A DNA stretch of 64,000 bases from Jiella sonneratiae (GTDB taxonomy: Bacteria; Pseudomonadota; Alphaproteobacteria; Rhizobiales; Rhizobiaceae). The DNA lies in contig NZ_JAFMPY010000012.1 of NCBI RefSeq assembly GCF_017353515.1, positions 62,001 to 126,000 on the forward strand. The letters are read 5' to 3'. A program made the translations under genes and the position numbers. Of this stretch, positions 33,731-42,914 are shown in pieces (within the stretch, counting starts at the first letter, position 1; every line of letters begins with the position of its first letter). The notes below the pieces were generated by a model. It saw only the letters and a program-made list of their open reading frames with translations, searched no databases and was not told the origin of the DNA.

Positions 33731-34899
33731 TGGGAGAGTTCTTCGTCGAGGAAGCCTTCGACCTCGGCGGGATCGACGCCGCCGGCGAGGAAGGACCGGC
33801 CGATGCCGCGGGTGAGGATGAAGGTGAGGCGGCCGCGCGAGACCTTCTTGTCCTGGGCGATCGCCTCCATCAGCGTCTCGCGGCCGATCGCCGGGCCCGG
33901 GATTGCCGATATTTCGGTCGGAAGCCCCGCGGCGCGCAGATGCGCCGCGACCCGCCCGGCGTCCTGGCCGGTGGCGAGACCGAGCTTTACCGAAAAGCGG
34001 TGCGCCAGCGCCATGCCGATGGAAACGCCCTCGCCGTGCACGAGCCGCGCGGCGTCGTAGCCGACCGCCCGCTCCAGCGCGTGGCCGAAGGTGTGGCCGA
34101 GATTGAGCAGCGCCCTCGCGCCGTGTTCCTCCTCGTCGGCGGCGACGACCGCCGCCTTGGCCTCGCAGGAGATGCGGATCGCCTCGGCACGCTCCGGGCC
34201 GCCGGCAAAGATCGCCGCGCGGTTCTTCTCCAAAAAGTCGAAGAAGTCCGGCCGGTCGATCAGGCCGTATTTCACCACCTCGGCATAGCCGGCGGCAAAT
34301 TCCCGCGGCGACAGCGTGTCGAGCGTCGCGACGTCGGAAAGCACGAGCGCCGGCTGGTGGAAGGCGCCGACGAGGTTCTTGCCGCGCGGCGTGTTGATGC
34401 CGGTCTTGCCGCCGACGGAGGAATCGACCTGGGCGAGCAGGGTCGTCGGAACCTGCACGAAGCCCATGCCGCGCTTGGCGACGGCGCTGGCGAAGCCGGC
34501 GAGGTCGCCGATGACGCCGCCGCCGAGGGCGACCACCGCGTCGCCGCGTTCGAGCCGGGCTTCGAGGATCGCGTCGACGCTGCGCTCAAGATGGGCGAAG
34601 GACTTGGTCGTCTCGCCGGCCGGCAGGACGAGGGTCGAACTGGCGATGCCGGCTCCGGAAAGCGCGATCTCCAGGCGGCCGAGATGGAGCTTCGCCACCC
34701 GCTCGTCGGTGACGACGAGGACGCGCGCGCCGGGAAGCCGGGCCGCCACCTCCGTGCCGGCGCGGTCGATCAGCCCCTCGCCGATCAGGATGTCGTAGGA
34801 ACGCGCCCCGAGTTCGACGCGGACGCTGTGCTCCTTGTCGACGCGGGCAGGGGCGTGGCCGGCATGAGCCGCCGGAGCCGAAGGATCGCCGGCTGGCAT
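33727..34899 (-). CDS. aroB: 3-dehydroquinate synthase
   Basis: A 390-residue enzyme that converts DAHP to 3-dehydroquinate, step two of the shikimate pathway, using NAD+ and a divalent metal. GGGVIGDLAGFASAVAKRGMGFVQVPTT and LLAQVDSSVGGKTGIN are canonical active-site motifs. LLNLGHTFGHALE carries the metal ligands. The ATG at 34899 shares its first base with the aroK stop (TGATG), so translation is coupled. The first ~20 residues are an Ala/Pro-rich extension. Confidence 0.97.
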   Translation of the reverse strand: MPAGDPSAPAAHAGHAPARVDKEHSVRVELGARSYDILIGEGLIDRAGTEVAARLPGARVLVVTDERVAKLHLGRLEIALSGAGIASSTLVLPAGETTKSFAHLERSVDAILEARLERGDAVVALGGGVIGDLAGFASAVAKRGMGFVQVPTTLLAQVDSSVGGKTGINTPRGKNLVGAFHQPALVLSDVATLDTLSPREFAAGYAEVVKYGLIDRPDFFDFLEKNRAAIFAGGPERAEAIRISCEAKAAVVAADEEEHGARALLNLGHTFGHALERAVGYDAARLVHGEGVSIGMALAHRFSVKLGLATGQDAGRVAAHLRAAGLPTEISAIPGPAIGRETLMEAIAQDKKVSRGRLTFILTRGIGRSFLAGGVDPAEVEGFLDEELSQ

Positions 34900-35480
34900 C
34901 AACGCCTCCGTCCGCCGTCGAGATGGGCTTCGAGCGCGTCGATCATCTCGGCGGCGATCACCTCGCGTTTCACCGGCCGCGACGTCACCGTCAGGTCGGC
35001 TTCGGCATAGACCGGATAGCGCTTGTCCATCAGTTCCTGCATCACCTTTCTCGGGTCCGGCGCCTTGAGCAGCGGCCGGTCTGAGCGCCGGGCGACCCGC
35101 TCCATCAGCGTGTCGAGATCGGCCTTCAGCCACACGGTCACGGCATGATCTGCGAGGAGTTGCCGCGTGCCGGCATTCATATAGGCGCCGCCGCCGGTGG
35201 CGATCACCCGCGGCCCCTCCTGGACGAGCCTTGCGATGACCCGCGCTTCCAGGGCCCGGAACTCCGGCTCCCCGTATGCTTCGAAGAGTTCGGCGACGGT
35301 CATGGTGGAGACGGCTTCGATCTCGGCGTCGCTGTCGACGAAGGGCAGCGACAGGCTCGAGGCGACCTTGCGGCCGACGGTCGTCTTGCCGGCCCCCATC
35401 AGCCCGACGAGCACCAGCGGCCTTTCGCCCAGCCGCTCGCGGACCGACGCACTCGTCTCCAACACCGTCTCGCCGTCCAT
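34899..35480 (-). CDS. aroK: Shikimate kinase
   Basis: A 193-residue P-loop kinase that phosphorylates shikimate with ATP. Walker A is [15 protein letters not shown] (~30), the shikimate site [26 protein letters not shown] follows, and GGGAYMN and SDRPLL are present. The ATG 35480 has GGAGGG upstream on the minus strand; a longer frame to 35654 gives no family match. It is the first gene of aroK-aroB-CNNM, a known rhizobial arrangement. Confidence 0.96.
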   Translation of the reverse strand: MDGETVLETSASVRERLGERPLVLVGLMGAGKTTVGRKVASSLSLPFVDSDAEIEAVSTMTVAELFEAYGEPEFRALEARVIARLVQEGPRVIATGGGAYMNAGTRQLLADHAVTVWLKADLDTLMERVARRSDRPLLKAPDPRKVMQELMDKRYPVYAEADLTVTSRPVKREVIAAEMIDALEAHLDGGRRR

Positions 35481-35644
35481 CAGCCCGACCGTCCCTCCGT
35501 TCGGCGTAACCTTGAGATTGCGTCGAACCCGGCACGCCGTAACGGGCGCCGGATCCCGAGCGGACTTGCGTCTTTCGTCATTGCCTCTAGAAGCGGGGCA
35601 AAGGGACGCGAGCCGTGGCTCGAAACTGACTTCGACAGACGCCG

Positions 35645-35857
35645 ATGCCGACACTCGTACGCCTCTTGACGATCCTCGCCGTCGTTTGCGGCCTCATCTA
35701 CGGCATGATGGCCGCTCTCGTCTACTTCGTGCAACCGACCCGCACCGAAGTCAGCGTGCCCGTCGTCCTGCCGGAAGCCGACGAGACGCCGAAGCCCGCG
35801 ACGGGCGCGGCGCCCGCCGCCGCGTCGGACGAGGGGCTGTCGGAGCTGCGGCCGTGA
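35645..35857 (+). CDS. Small membrane protein upstream of xerD
   Basis: A 70-residue protein with one N-terminal transmembrane helix ([26 protein letters not shown]) and a short polar tail rich in Ala/Pro/Glu. It is a familiar small hypothetical protein between aroK and xerD in Rhizobiales; no function is known to me. It is divergent from aroK across 164 bp. Its TGA is 53 bp before the chosen XerD start and overlaps an alternative GTG start at 35854. Confidence 0.8.
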   Translation: MPTLVRLLTILAVVCGLIYGMMAALVYFVQPTRTEVSVPVVLPEADETPKPATGAAPAAASDEGLSELRP

Positions 35858-35910
35858 GCCGGCCGCGGGCTCAAGCCCCGGCGGGCGATGCGGGGAAAGG
35901 GCAGGGCGCG

Positions 35911-36864
35911 ATGCCCGGGCGCGGCGCCGGCTTCGAGGCGGAGGCGTTCCTCGAGATGATGGCCGTCGAGCGCGGGGCGTCCGTCAACACGCTCGACGCC
36001 TATCGCCGCGACCTCGAAGACGCGAGCCACCATTTCGCCGGCCGCGGCACGTCGCTCGCCGCCGCCGACACCGCCGCCATCCGCTCCTATGTCGCCGCGC
36101 TCGCCGCCGCGGGCCTTGCCGAATCGAGCCGGGCGCGCCGGCTCTCGGCGCTCCGCCAGTTCTACCGCTTCCTCTATACAGAGGGCCGGCGCGGCGACGA
36201 TCCGACCGGCCCGATCGAGGGGGCGAAGAAGAAACGGCCGCTGCCCAAGGTGATGGGCGAGGAGGAGGTCGACAGGCTGCTCGACCTCGCCGCGGCAGAG
36301 GCCGGCGACGACCGGCTTTCGGCGGCCGCCAGGCTGCGCGCGGCGAGGCTGCACGCCCTCGTCGAACTGCTCTACGCCACCGGGATGCGCGTCTCCGAAC
36401 TCGTCTCCCTGCCGCGCTCGGTGCTCAGGGCGACCGGCCAGGCGATCGTCGTCAGGGGCAAGGGCGGCAAGGAGCGCATGGTGCCGATCGGCGAGGCGGC
36501 GGGCGACGCCATGAACCGCTATGCCGAGGTGGCGCGGGAGCCGGGGCGCAGGCCGGAGGGGAACGAGCGCTTTCTCTTTCCCGCCGATTCCGCGGCGGGT
36601 CACCTCACCCGCCAGGCATTCGCGCGCGACCTCAAGGCGCTCGCGGCCCGGGCCGGCATTGCGGCCGCGAAGATTTCGCCGCACGTCCTGCGCCACGCCT
36701 TCGCCAGCCATCTCCTGAAACACGGGGCGGATCTCAGGGCCGTGCAGGAACTGCTCGGCCACAGCGACATCTCGACGACGCAGATCTACACCCACGTCCT
36801 CGAAGAACGGCTGATCCGCCTCGTCACCGACCATCATCCGCTGTCGCCGGCAAGCCGGGACTGA
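35911..36864 (+). CDS. xerD: Tyrosine recombinase XerD
   Basis: A 317-residue site-specific recombinase that resolves chromosome dimers at dif with XerC. The N-terminal core-binding domain (~10-95, [16 protein letters not shown]) and the catalytic domain (~115-305) are complete. Catalytic residues are R160 ([12 protein letters not shown]), K184, H258-xx-R261 ([12 protein letters not shown]), H284 (LGHSDIST) and Y293 (QIYTHV). ATG 35911 has GGGGAAAGGG upstream; a GTG at 35854 overlapping the previous gene is an alternative. Gene order and intact motifs argue for the housekeeping XerD rather than a mobile-element integrase. Confidence 0.94.
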   Translation: MPGRGAGFEAEAFLEMMAVERGASVNTLDAYRRDLEDASHHFAGRGTSLAAADTAAIRSYVAALAAAGLAESSRARRLSALRQFYRFLYTEGRRGDDPTGPIEGAKKKRPLPKVMGEEEVDRLLDLAAAEAGDDRLSAAARLRAARLHALVELLYATGMRVSELVSLPRSVLRATGQAIVVRGKGGKERMVPIGEAAGDAMNRYAEVAREPGRRPEGNERFLFPADSAAGHLTRQAFARDLKALAARAGIAAAKISPHVLRHAFASHLLKHGADLRAVQELLGHSDISTTQIYTHVLEERLIRLVTDHHPLSPASRD

Positions 36865-37214
36865 GCGTCGAGCCGGCTGAAGGTCGGATCATGCCGACGG
36901 GCGAAGCCGCTGACGCGTCCGCCCGTTGAGGACATCTGGATTTCGATGCAAATCCGGAGGCTCGGTGAAAATCCAGTTTCGGAACAAAATCCGTCTTCAA
37001 TGCCTCTTGCTGCCAACCGGCCGCTGCTCGCTCCGGCCTGAAACCCGCAGCCGATCCACTAATCGGAACCAGTGAGACTGTTCAGACAACTGGAACCACC
37101 TCTCTCGGCGGCGTCCACCGGCGAGACGCAGGCAGAAATCCGTCTCTCGAGTATCGGCCTTTCTTCGCGGCGAGCGACCAGGGCCGCTCGCCGCATCGCG
37201 CCGGATAGTCGAGG
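36865..37214. other. Intergenic region after xerD
   Basis: A 350-bp stretch between convergent xerD and the DsrE gene. Composition is locally less GC-rich than the surroundings (for example AATCCAGTTTCGGAAC near 36970). I see no gene, terminator or repeat in it. It coincides with the left edge of the possibly transferred DsrE/AraC segment. Confidence 0.4.
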
Positions 37215-37583
37215 CTAGAATGACAGTGTGGCCGCCCCGTCCTTGATCTCGGCGTGCATGACGCCGGCGCCGGCGATGACCACTCCGTCGAGCAGATCGG
37301 CCTGCTCATATCCGCGCGACCTGACGCAGGGCGGACAGGCCCAGATCACCCCGCCGCGATTCTGGAAATCGCCGATCAGGGCCGCCAGTGAGTCGAGCGG
37401 CGGAACATGAGTTAACGTCTGGCCATTCTTGCGCACGACGTCGATGGCCGAGCTCGTCAGGAAGACGAAAACCTTGAGCCCCGCGGTCAGCCCGCCATTG
37501 GCGATGGTAAACGCGACCGACGACAATTCCGAGTCGATTCCCTTGGTGATGAGCACGACCAATTTCTTTGCATTGTCCGACAT
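37215..37583 (-). CDS. DsrE/DsrF-like family protein
   Basis: A 122-residue cytoplasmic protein of the DsrE fold: KLVVLITKGIDSELSSVAF, VFVFLTSSAID and VIAGAGVMHAEIKDG are the alternating strands and helices of the family. A CPPC motif (83-86) sits where sulfur-carrying DsrE/TusD members have reactive cysteine, so it may move sulfane sulfur. It is divergent from an AraC-type regulator across 58 bp. Third-position bases look less GC-biased than in neighbouring genes. Confidence 0.82.
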   Translation of the reverse strand: MSDNAKKLVVLITKGIDSELSSVAFTIANGGLTAGLKVFVFLTSSAIDVVRKNGQTLTHVPPLDSLAALIGDFQNRGGVIWACPPCVRSRGYEQADLLDGVVIAGAGVMHAEIKDGAATLSF

Positions 37584-37641
37584 GATAATCTCCGCCTCTG
37601 TTCTTCATTGAACTGGCGCATCTTCGCCCAGTGCTGACGTC

Positions 37642-38721
37642 ATGTCTTTGGCCGCGACACCCGAACTCTTGACCAGAAATCCACGCACCGGCGTGGTTGG
37701 GGACCTGCTGTCGGAAGCCCTGAGGCGTGTCCGTATTACGGGCTCGATGCAGTACTGCTTCATGCCGAGCGGCGAGTGGGCGACCGATGCCTCGCCGGCT
37801 CCCTACAAGCCGCGCGATTCTATTGGCTTCCACATCGTGGCGGGAGGCACGTGCTGGCTTGAGTTCGAGGGTGAACGCACAACGCTTGTCGAGGGGGACA
37901 TCGCTGCTTTCCCCTTCGGTACCGGTCACGCAATCGGAGTGGGCGACGGTGGACCACTTATCGATCCGGGCAGAGACCTGCCGCCAGGCCCGTGGGGCGA
38001 GGTCCCGGTCCTCCGCTATGGCCGCGGTGCGCATGAACTGCGCATGCTCTGCGGCTACATCCAGTGCGAAGCGATGGACTTCCTTCCGTTCCGCAACGTT
38101 TTGCCGACATTCATCCATGTCCGCACGCTCGGATCCACACACGACGACTGGCTCGCCCAGACGATCCGCCAAATCGTCATCGAGGTGGACAATCCGATAC
38201 GCGGCGGCGGCTCGGTGCTCGAGCGGCTGACCGAGGTAACCTTCCTCGAGGTGCTGCGACGCCAGTTCCTTCCCGAGGATGTACAGGGGAGCGGTTGGCT
38301 GGCGGCCGTGCACGATCCGGCGCTCGGCCGCTGTCTATCGCTGATTCATGCCGAGCCGACGCGTGACTGGACCGTGATCGAGCTGGCGCGCGCCTCCGGG
38401 CTGTCGCGCAGTGCACTCGCGGAGCATTTTGCCGGATGTCTCGGCATTTCTCCGATACGCTATCTTCGCGATTGGCGTCTCTACCTGGCAAGCTTGCGGC
38501 TCAGGCATTCCGTCGACGCGATCGTGGTGATTGCGCAGGAGGCCGGATATGGAACCGAGGCGGCCTTCAATCGGGCCTTTGCCAAACGTTTCGGCATACC
38601 GCCCGCTGAGTGGCGGCGCACGCAGAGCGCTTTGGGGGCGTCGGGAGCATCGGCTGTGCGCGCCGCAGCCCCGCGATCGGCATCGGTGAGGATTGCGAAG
38701 ACGACGGCGCGGCGCCCGTGA
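37642..38721 (+). CDS. AraC family regulator with cupin-like N-terminus
   Basis: A 359-residue transcription factor. The N-terminal half has a cupin sensing core (GFHIVAGGTCWLEFEGE, GDIAAFPFGTGHAI), followed by two AraC helix-turn-helix motifs at ~245-335 (WTVIELARASGLSRSALAEHF, EAGYGTEAAFNRAFAKRFG). It resembles the AraC_binding_2/DUF6597 regulators of oxidative or alkane-type genes. It is divergent from the DsrE gene, which is its likely target. Codons such as GAA, GGT and ATA are more frequent than in the flanking genes, hinting at transfer. Confidence 0.88.
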   Translation: MSLAATPELLTRNPRTGVVGDLLSEALRRVRITGSMQYCFMPSGEWATDASPAPYKPRDSIGFHIVAGGTCWLEFEGERTTLVEGDIAAFPFGTGHAIGVGDGGPLIDPGRDLPPGPWGEVPVLRYGRGAHELRMLCGYIQCEAMDFLPFRNVLPTFIHVRTLGSTHDDWLAQTIRQIVIEVDNPIRGGGSVLERLTEVTFLEVLRRQFLPEDVQGSGWLAAVHDPALGRCLSLIHAEPTRDWTVIELARASGLSRSALAEHFAGCLGISPIRYLRDWRLYLASLRLRHSVDAIVVIAQEAGYGTEAAFNRAFAKRFGIPPAEWRRTQSALGASGASAVRAAAPRSASVRIAKTTARRP

Positions 38722-38893
38722 CCCGCCGAAGTGCCAGGAGCGACACGCCACCCGCTATGCCTCGCGCGAGCAGGACAGCCCGGCGATAACCGCGGTTACG
38801 ATCATGCTTCGTCTGCGCGGTATGCCTTTCGAACATCTGGACCAAGCTCAACTCAGCCGCCAGCTTGTCCGGGAATCCACGACCACCTCAGTA

Positions 38894-39601
38894 TCAGGCG
38901 TGTCCGATCCAGCCGCGCCAGGTGAAGGCCGCGTAGAACAGCGACGCGTCCTTGAACCCCGCCTCCCGAAGGATCGCTTCGTCCTTGTCGGGCGAAAAGC
39001 TGTTCAGGCTGGCGGCGACCGCGGCGCGGGCCTTCGCCACCGCGTCGGGATCGGCGCCCATGGCGACGGGATAGGCGGCGTAGCGGTCGAGCCAGACGTC
39101 GCGCTGGCCGGGATCCTGGGGAAAGCTCGCATGGGCGGCGACGAAGGGGGAGCCCGGCCGAAGCCGGCGGCGGATTTCGCCGGCCGTGCGCGTCCGCTCC
39201 GCCGCTTCGAGAAAATGCAGCGTCAGCAGGCAGGTTGCCGCGTCGAACGGGCCCTTGGGCGCATCGTCGATCGTGCCCCGGACGAGCGTGACGCGCTCCA
39301 TCAAGGGGCCGAGGACGCGCTCCGCCAGCTTCAGCATCTCGCCGGCCGGATCGACGCCGACGAAGCGCCAGCCCGGTTGCGCTTCCGCCATGGCTTTCAG
39401 TTCGCTGCCGCCGCCGGCGCCGAGCACCAGAACGCTGGCGTCACGCGGTGCGCGTTCGGCAAGAAGCAGAACGGTCATGCGATGCAGCGCCTCGAGGCCG
39501 GGCACGAAGCGTTGCGGTCCCTCCGCGTAGCGGGCGACGGCGGCGGGATCGTCGAAGCTCCTGATGAAGGTCTCCTGGCTCGGCGCGGCGTCAGTGGCCA
39601 T
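38894..39601 (-). CDS. Class I SAM-dependent methyltransferase
   Basis: A 235-residue cytoplasmic methyltransferase. Motif I is [15 protein letters not shown] (~57-71), then GVDPAGEM and [14 protein letters not shown], a standard Rossmann-like core (Methyltransf_25/11 type). The C-terminal ~25 residues include [19 protein letters not shown]. Its ATG 39601 overlaps the Rrf2 gene end by 11 bp. Such Rrf2-methyltransferase pairs recur in rhizobia, but the substrate is unknown. Confidence 0.85.
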   Translation of the reverse strand: MATDAAPSQETFIRSFDDPAAVARYAEGPQRFVPGLEALHRMTVLLLAERAPRDASVLVLGAGGGSELKAMAEAQPGWRFVGVDPAGEMLKLAERVLGPLMERVTLVRGTIDDAPKGPFDAATCLLTLHFLEAAERTRTAGEIRRRLRPGSPFVAAHASFPQDPGQRDVWLDRYAAYPVAMGADPDAVAKARAAVAASLNSFSPDKDEAILREAGFKDASLFYAAFTWRGWIGHA

Positions 39602-40058
39602 GGTGGCGCTCCCCGGCGGTCGTGGCCGCCCGGCAGGCGGCGAGGCGGCGATGGAAGGTCTCGCTCAGGCTGGCGAGGGTGATGTCGCCGAAGGAGGCGA
39701 GAAGCAGCGCCTCGACCCGGTCGAAGGTGGCGCCGAGCGCCGCGTTGACGGCCTGCTCCACGGCGCATTCGGGCGCATCGTCGCGGTTTCCGATCGCGAG
39801 AAGAGCCGGCGAGCCGAGCGCGCGATGGATGTCGAGCAGGGTCAGGGTCTCGAGGTCGCGGGCCAGCGTCCATCCCCCGCCATGGCCCTTCTCCGACCGG
39901 ACGTAGCCCTTCGCTCGCAGACCGGCCATCACCCGCCGGATCACCACCGGATTGGTCCGCATCATCTGCGCGAGGGTCTCGGAGGTGACGGGGCCGTCGC
40001 ACTCCGCCATGTGCAGGAGGACGTGCAGGACGCCCGAGAGCCGGCTGTCGCGTTTCAT
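39591..40058 (-). CDS. Rrf2 family transcriptional regulator
   Basis: A 155-residue winged-helix regulator. [31 protein letters not shown] and [24 protein letters not shown] match the Rrf2 fold. Only scattered cysteines are seen (~20, 98, 142), so it lacks the close three-Cys cluster of IscR/NsrR and belongs to the YwnA-like group without an obvious iron-sulfur site. A GTAA-N9-TTAC half-dyad lies within 20 bp of its start, a possible self-operator. It heads the operon with the methyltransferase and is divergent from accA. Confidence 0.88.
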   Translation of the reverse strand: MKRDSRLSGVLHVLLHMAECDGPVTSETLAQMMRTNPVVIRRVMAGLRAKGYVRSEKGHGGGWTLARDLETLTLLDIHRALGSPALLAIGNRDDAPECAVEQAVNAALGATFDRVEALLLASFGDITLASLSETFHRRLAACRAATTAGERHHGH

Positions 40059-40301
40059 GTAACTTTAGATATTACGAGAGAACGCAGGAGGCAAGTGCGG
40101 CGACGCTGCATGTCGGCCGGGCCGCCATCGCGCCGGCGGCCGTTGCTTGACATTCAACCGGCCCGTCGCCAGTTTCCGCCGCGAAGAATTCCCCGCCGCA
40201 GGCGGGGCGGCGCCCTGCGTCGCCAGTGCCGCCACGCGGTCGCCCTGCCTGCCGGCGCTCGCCCGCTTCATCCCTTCAGGACGGCCGCAGCCGCAGGACG
40301 C

Positions 40302-41255
40302 ATGCACAACTATCTGGACTTCGAAAAACCGGTCGCCGATCTGGAAGGCCAGATCATCGAGCTGAAGAAGATCGAGGCCGGCGAGGACGCCGTCGACGTC
40401 AGCGAGGAGGTCGAGCGGCTGGAGAAGCGCTCCCGCGACGCGCTCGAGGATCTCTACAAGAAGCTCACGCCCTGGCAGAAGACCCAGGTCGCGCGCCACC
40501 CCGACCGGCCGCACTGCATGGACTATCTCGGCCGGTTGATCACCGACTTCGTGCCTCTGGCGGGCGACCGCTATTATGCCGAAGACCATGCGGTGATCGC
40601 CGGCTTCGGCCGCTTCGAGGGACAATCCGTCGCGGTGATCGGCCAGGAGAAGGGCTCCGACACCCAGACGCGGCTGAAGCACAATTTCGGCATGGCCCGG
40701 CCGGAAGGCTACCGCAAGGCGGTGCGCATCATGGGGCTCGCGGAGCGTTTCGGCATCCCGGTGCTGACGCTGGTCGACACGGCCGGCGCCTATCCCGGCA
40801 TCGGTGCCGAGGAGCGCGGCCAGGCCGAGGCGATCGCCCGCTCCATCGAGGCCTGCCTCAACCTGACGGTGCCGCTGGTCTCGCTGGTCATCGGCGAGGG
40901 CGGCTCCGGCGGCGCGATGGCGCTCGCGGCGGCGAATCGCGTCCTGATGATGGAGCACGCGATCTACAACGTCATCGCGCCGGAGGCGGGGGCCTCGATC
41001 CTCTATCGCGACGCGGCGCGGGCCCGCGACGTCGCCCAGGCGATGAAGATGACGGCGCAGGACCTGATGGGATTTTCGATCATCGACGCCATCGTCGAGG
41101 AGCCGATCGGCGGGGCGCATCGCGGCCCCGAAACCGCGATCGACGCGGCCGGCGAGCACATCCGCCGGGCGCTTGCCGAGCTCGCCGGCCTCACCGGCGA
41201 GGAGCTGCGGGGGCAGCGGCGCGAGAAGTTCCTCGCCATCGGTCGGAATCTCTGA
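40302..41255 (+). CDS. accA: Acetyl-CoA carboxylase carboxyltransferase subunit alpha
   Basis: A 317-residue subunit that with AccD transfers CO2 from biotin to acetyl-CoA in the first step of fatty-acid synthesis. The start MHNYLDFEKPVADLEGQI, the DRPHCMDYL block, GIGAEERGQAEAIARS and VIGEGGSGGAMALA are canonical. Length matches the family. The ATG 40302 is used because the protein begins with the typical FEKP motif. It is divergent from rrf2 across 243 bp. Confidence 0.97.
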   Translation: MHNYLDFEKPVADLEGQIIELKKIEAGEDAVDVSEEVERLEKRSRDALEDLYKKLTPWQKTQVARHPDRPHCMDYLGRLITDFVPLAGDRYYAEDHAVIAGFGRFEGQSVAVIGQEKGSDTQTRLKHNFGMARPEGYRKAVRIMGLAERFGIPVLTLVDTAGAYPGIGAEERGQAEAIARSIEACLNLTVPLVSLVIGEGGSGGAMALAAANRVLMMEHAIYNVIAPEAGASILYRDAARARDVAQAMKMTAQDLMGFSIIDAIVEEPIGGAHRGPETAIDAAGEHIRRALAELAGLTGEELRGQRREKFLAIGRNL

Positions 41256-41438
41256 GCGTAGTTGCAGCCAGGCCACAGGACTCAACTTCCGTTCCCTACC
41301 GTCATTTGTCAGAATGTCGCCATCGTCGCGCGTCATGGTGCGGCGACGGGTTGCAGAAGGGGTGCACCCCGGCGGCAGGGATCACGGTTTACGGCTGCTT
41401 AAGACAATCGTGAGAAACTGTCGGCAGGCATGCGTCGC

Positions 41439-41462
41439 GACCGTCCGGGGGTACGGACGGTC
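41439..41462 (+). other. Hairpin in leader of L,D-transpeptidase gene
   Basis: GACCGTCCG (41439-41447) pairs with CGGACGGTC (41454-41462) across a GGGGTA loop. It lies about 100 bp upstream of the transpeptidase ATG, within a 303-bp region (41256-41558) that otherwise holds no gene. No T-run follows, so it is not a simple terminator of accA. It may be a leader structure or a DNA dyad. Confidence 0.5.
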
Positions 41463-41558
41463 CAGGGCGTGATGAGGGGCAACCGGTCGGCGGTTGCCGT
41501 TCGAGAGGGGCGGTCGGGCCATGACTGGCTCGCCGCAGGCGATTGGGGACTTGAGGGG

Positions 41559-42551
41559 ATGTTCGTCCGACGTATCGTGACGGCCGCGGCTCTGGCTGCG
41601 ACGCTGATGACCGTTTCCGCCTGCAACTACGAAGATCTTACGCCGGAAAAGGCGCCGCTCCCGGCCGATCTCGTGCGGGCGATCAACGCCAACCACATGG
41701 GCGTCAACTCGCCGATCCTCGTCCGGCTCTTCAAGGAGGAGTCGGACATGGAGGTGTGGAAGCAGAAGACCGACGGCACCTACGGCCTTCTGAAGACCTA
41801 CAAGATCTGCGCCTGGTCGGGAAAGCTCGGGCCGAAGCGACGGGAGGGGGACCGGCAGGCCCCCGAGGGCTTCTACACCGTCACGCCGGCGCAGCTGAAC
41901 CCGAAGTCGAACTACCACCTCGCCATCAACATGGGCTATCCGAACGCCTATGACCGGGCGAACGGCGGCACCGGCCAGCATCTGATGATCCACGGCTCCT
42001 GCAACTCGTCCGGCTGCTACGCCATGGACGACGACCAGGTGCAGGAGATCTACACACTCGCCCGCTATTCCTTCGACGGCGGCCAGCGCGCCTTCCAGAT
42101 CCAGGCCTATCCCTTCCACATGACGCCGAAGAACATGGCCCGGCATCGGAATTCCGAGCATTACGGCTTCTGGCAGATGCTGAAGAAGGGCTCGGACTAC
42201 TTCGAGATCACCCGCCGGCCGCCGAATGTCGGCGTCTGCGAGAGGAAGTACATCTTCGACCAGACCGCCGAGACCGTCGCCAACCTGTCGCCGTCCGGCG
42301 CCTGCCCGAGCCTCGCCATGCCGCAGCTCGTCGCGGCGAAGTCCCAGGCCGACGAGGCGAAAGCCGCCGAACTCGCCGCCAGCATGGCCCCGAGCGAGTT
42401 CGCGACCTCCTCGACCTTCTCCTATCGCACCGGCGATCCGATCACCGCGGAGGCCTACGCCCAGGAACAGCACCGGCGCCCCGGCTACGACCGCGAGGGC
42501 CGGCGCATCGGCGGCTCTTCCTCCGACTCGATCCTCAGCCTGTTCAAATAG
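41559..42551 (+). CDS. L,D-transpeptidase family lipoprotein (YafK-like)
   Basis: A 330-residue YkuD-domain protein that would make 3-3 cross-links or attach proteins in peptidoglycan, or trim such bonds. The signal segment ends in a lipobox (LMTVSAC), so it is probably an outer-membrane lipoprotein. The catalytic motif is H145-G...S-S-G-C153-Y-A-M, the YafK/DpaA variation of HxnSHGC, with a nearby GFYTVTPAQLN. The last ~70 residues are Ala/Ser/Arg-rich. The start 41559 has GAGGGG upstream; a longer frame to 41430 is possible. Followed by its own terminator. Confidence 0.9.
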   Translation: MFVRRIVTAAALAATLMTVSACNYEDLTPEKAPLPADLVRAINANHMGVNSPILVRLFKEESDMEVWKQKTDGTYGLLKTYKICAWSGKLGPKRREGDRQAPEGFYTVTPAQLNPKSNYHLAINMGYPNAYDRANGGTGQHLMIHGSCNSSGCYAMDDDQVQEIYTLARYSFDGGQRAFQIQAYPFHMTPKNMARHRNSEHYGFWQMLKKGSDYFEITRRPPNVGVCERKYIFDQTAETVANLSPSGACPSLAMPQLVAAKSQADEAKAAELAASMAPSEFATSSTFSYRTGDPITAEAYAQEQHRRPGYDREGRRIGGSSSDSILSLFK

Positions 42552-42591
42552 GCCGCACGGGGCGGCGCAGGCGCGAGCCGACGAAAGAGAC

Positions 42592-42618
42592 GGGCCGGTC
42601 CTTCGACCGGCCCTTTTT
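42592..42618 (+). terminator. Rho-independent terminator after L,D-transpeptidase
   Basis: GGGCCGGTC (42592-42600) and GACCGGCCC (42605-42613) form a perfect 9-bp stem with a CTTC tetraloop, followed by TTTTT. This is a strong terminator for the plus-strand gene. Confidence 0.95.
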
Positions 42619-42829
42619 CGTGGGATCTTCGCAGGCGCGACGACGCGCCAGGCTCCGGAAAGGACGTCCGTTTCGCCGGAAGAGGTCTCCTTCCGGACCT
42701 TCGGACCCGGGGGACAGGGCAGCAGCCCGGCCGCGCTCCGGAGGGCAGGGCAAAGCGCTGCACACGGTCTCCCTGATCCCATGCGACTTCGACTGCGAGG
42801 TCGGGAGCCCTCGCGCCGTTCCGCGGGAT

Positions 42830-42866
42830 CACAAAAAAAGAAAGGGCCGCCCGCAGGCGGCCCCTC
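42830..42866 (-). terminator. Rho-independent terminator of the GDSL autotransporter gene
   Basis: On the minus strand GGGCCGCC (42863-42856) and GGCGGCCC (42851-42844) form an 8-bp stem with a 4-base loop, followed by a T-rich run complementary to the A tract at 42833-42843. It terminates the GDSL autotransporter transcript. The ~210 bp between this and the opposing terminator hold nothing else I can support. Confidence 0.9.
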
Positions 42867-42914
42867 GTGTTTCGGCGGAAGCGATTCGCGCCTTGCGACG
42901 CCGGCTGGCGAGCC

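Noticed and set aside
35911-36864. xerD as a mobile-element integrase
   Set aside because: Intact catalytic residues, normal length and conserved place beside aroK argue for the housekeeping recombinase; no attachment sites seen nearby.
38567-38925. Small frames on both strands at the end of the AraC gene
   Set aside because: Overlap AraC coding sequence or unconserved spacer; no start signals or motifs.
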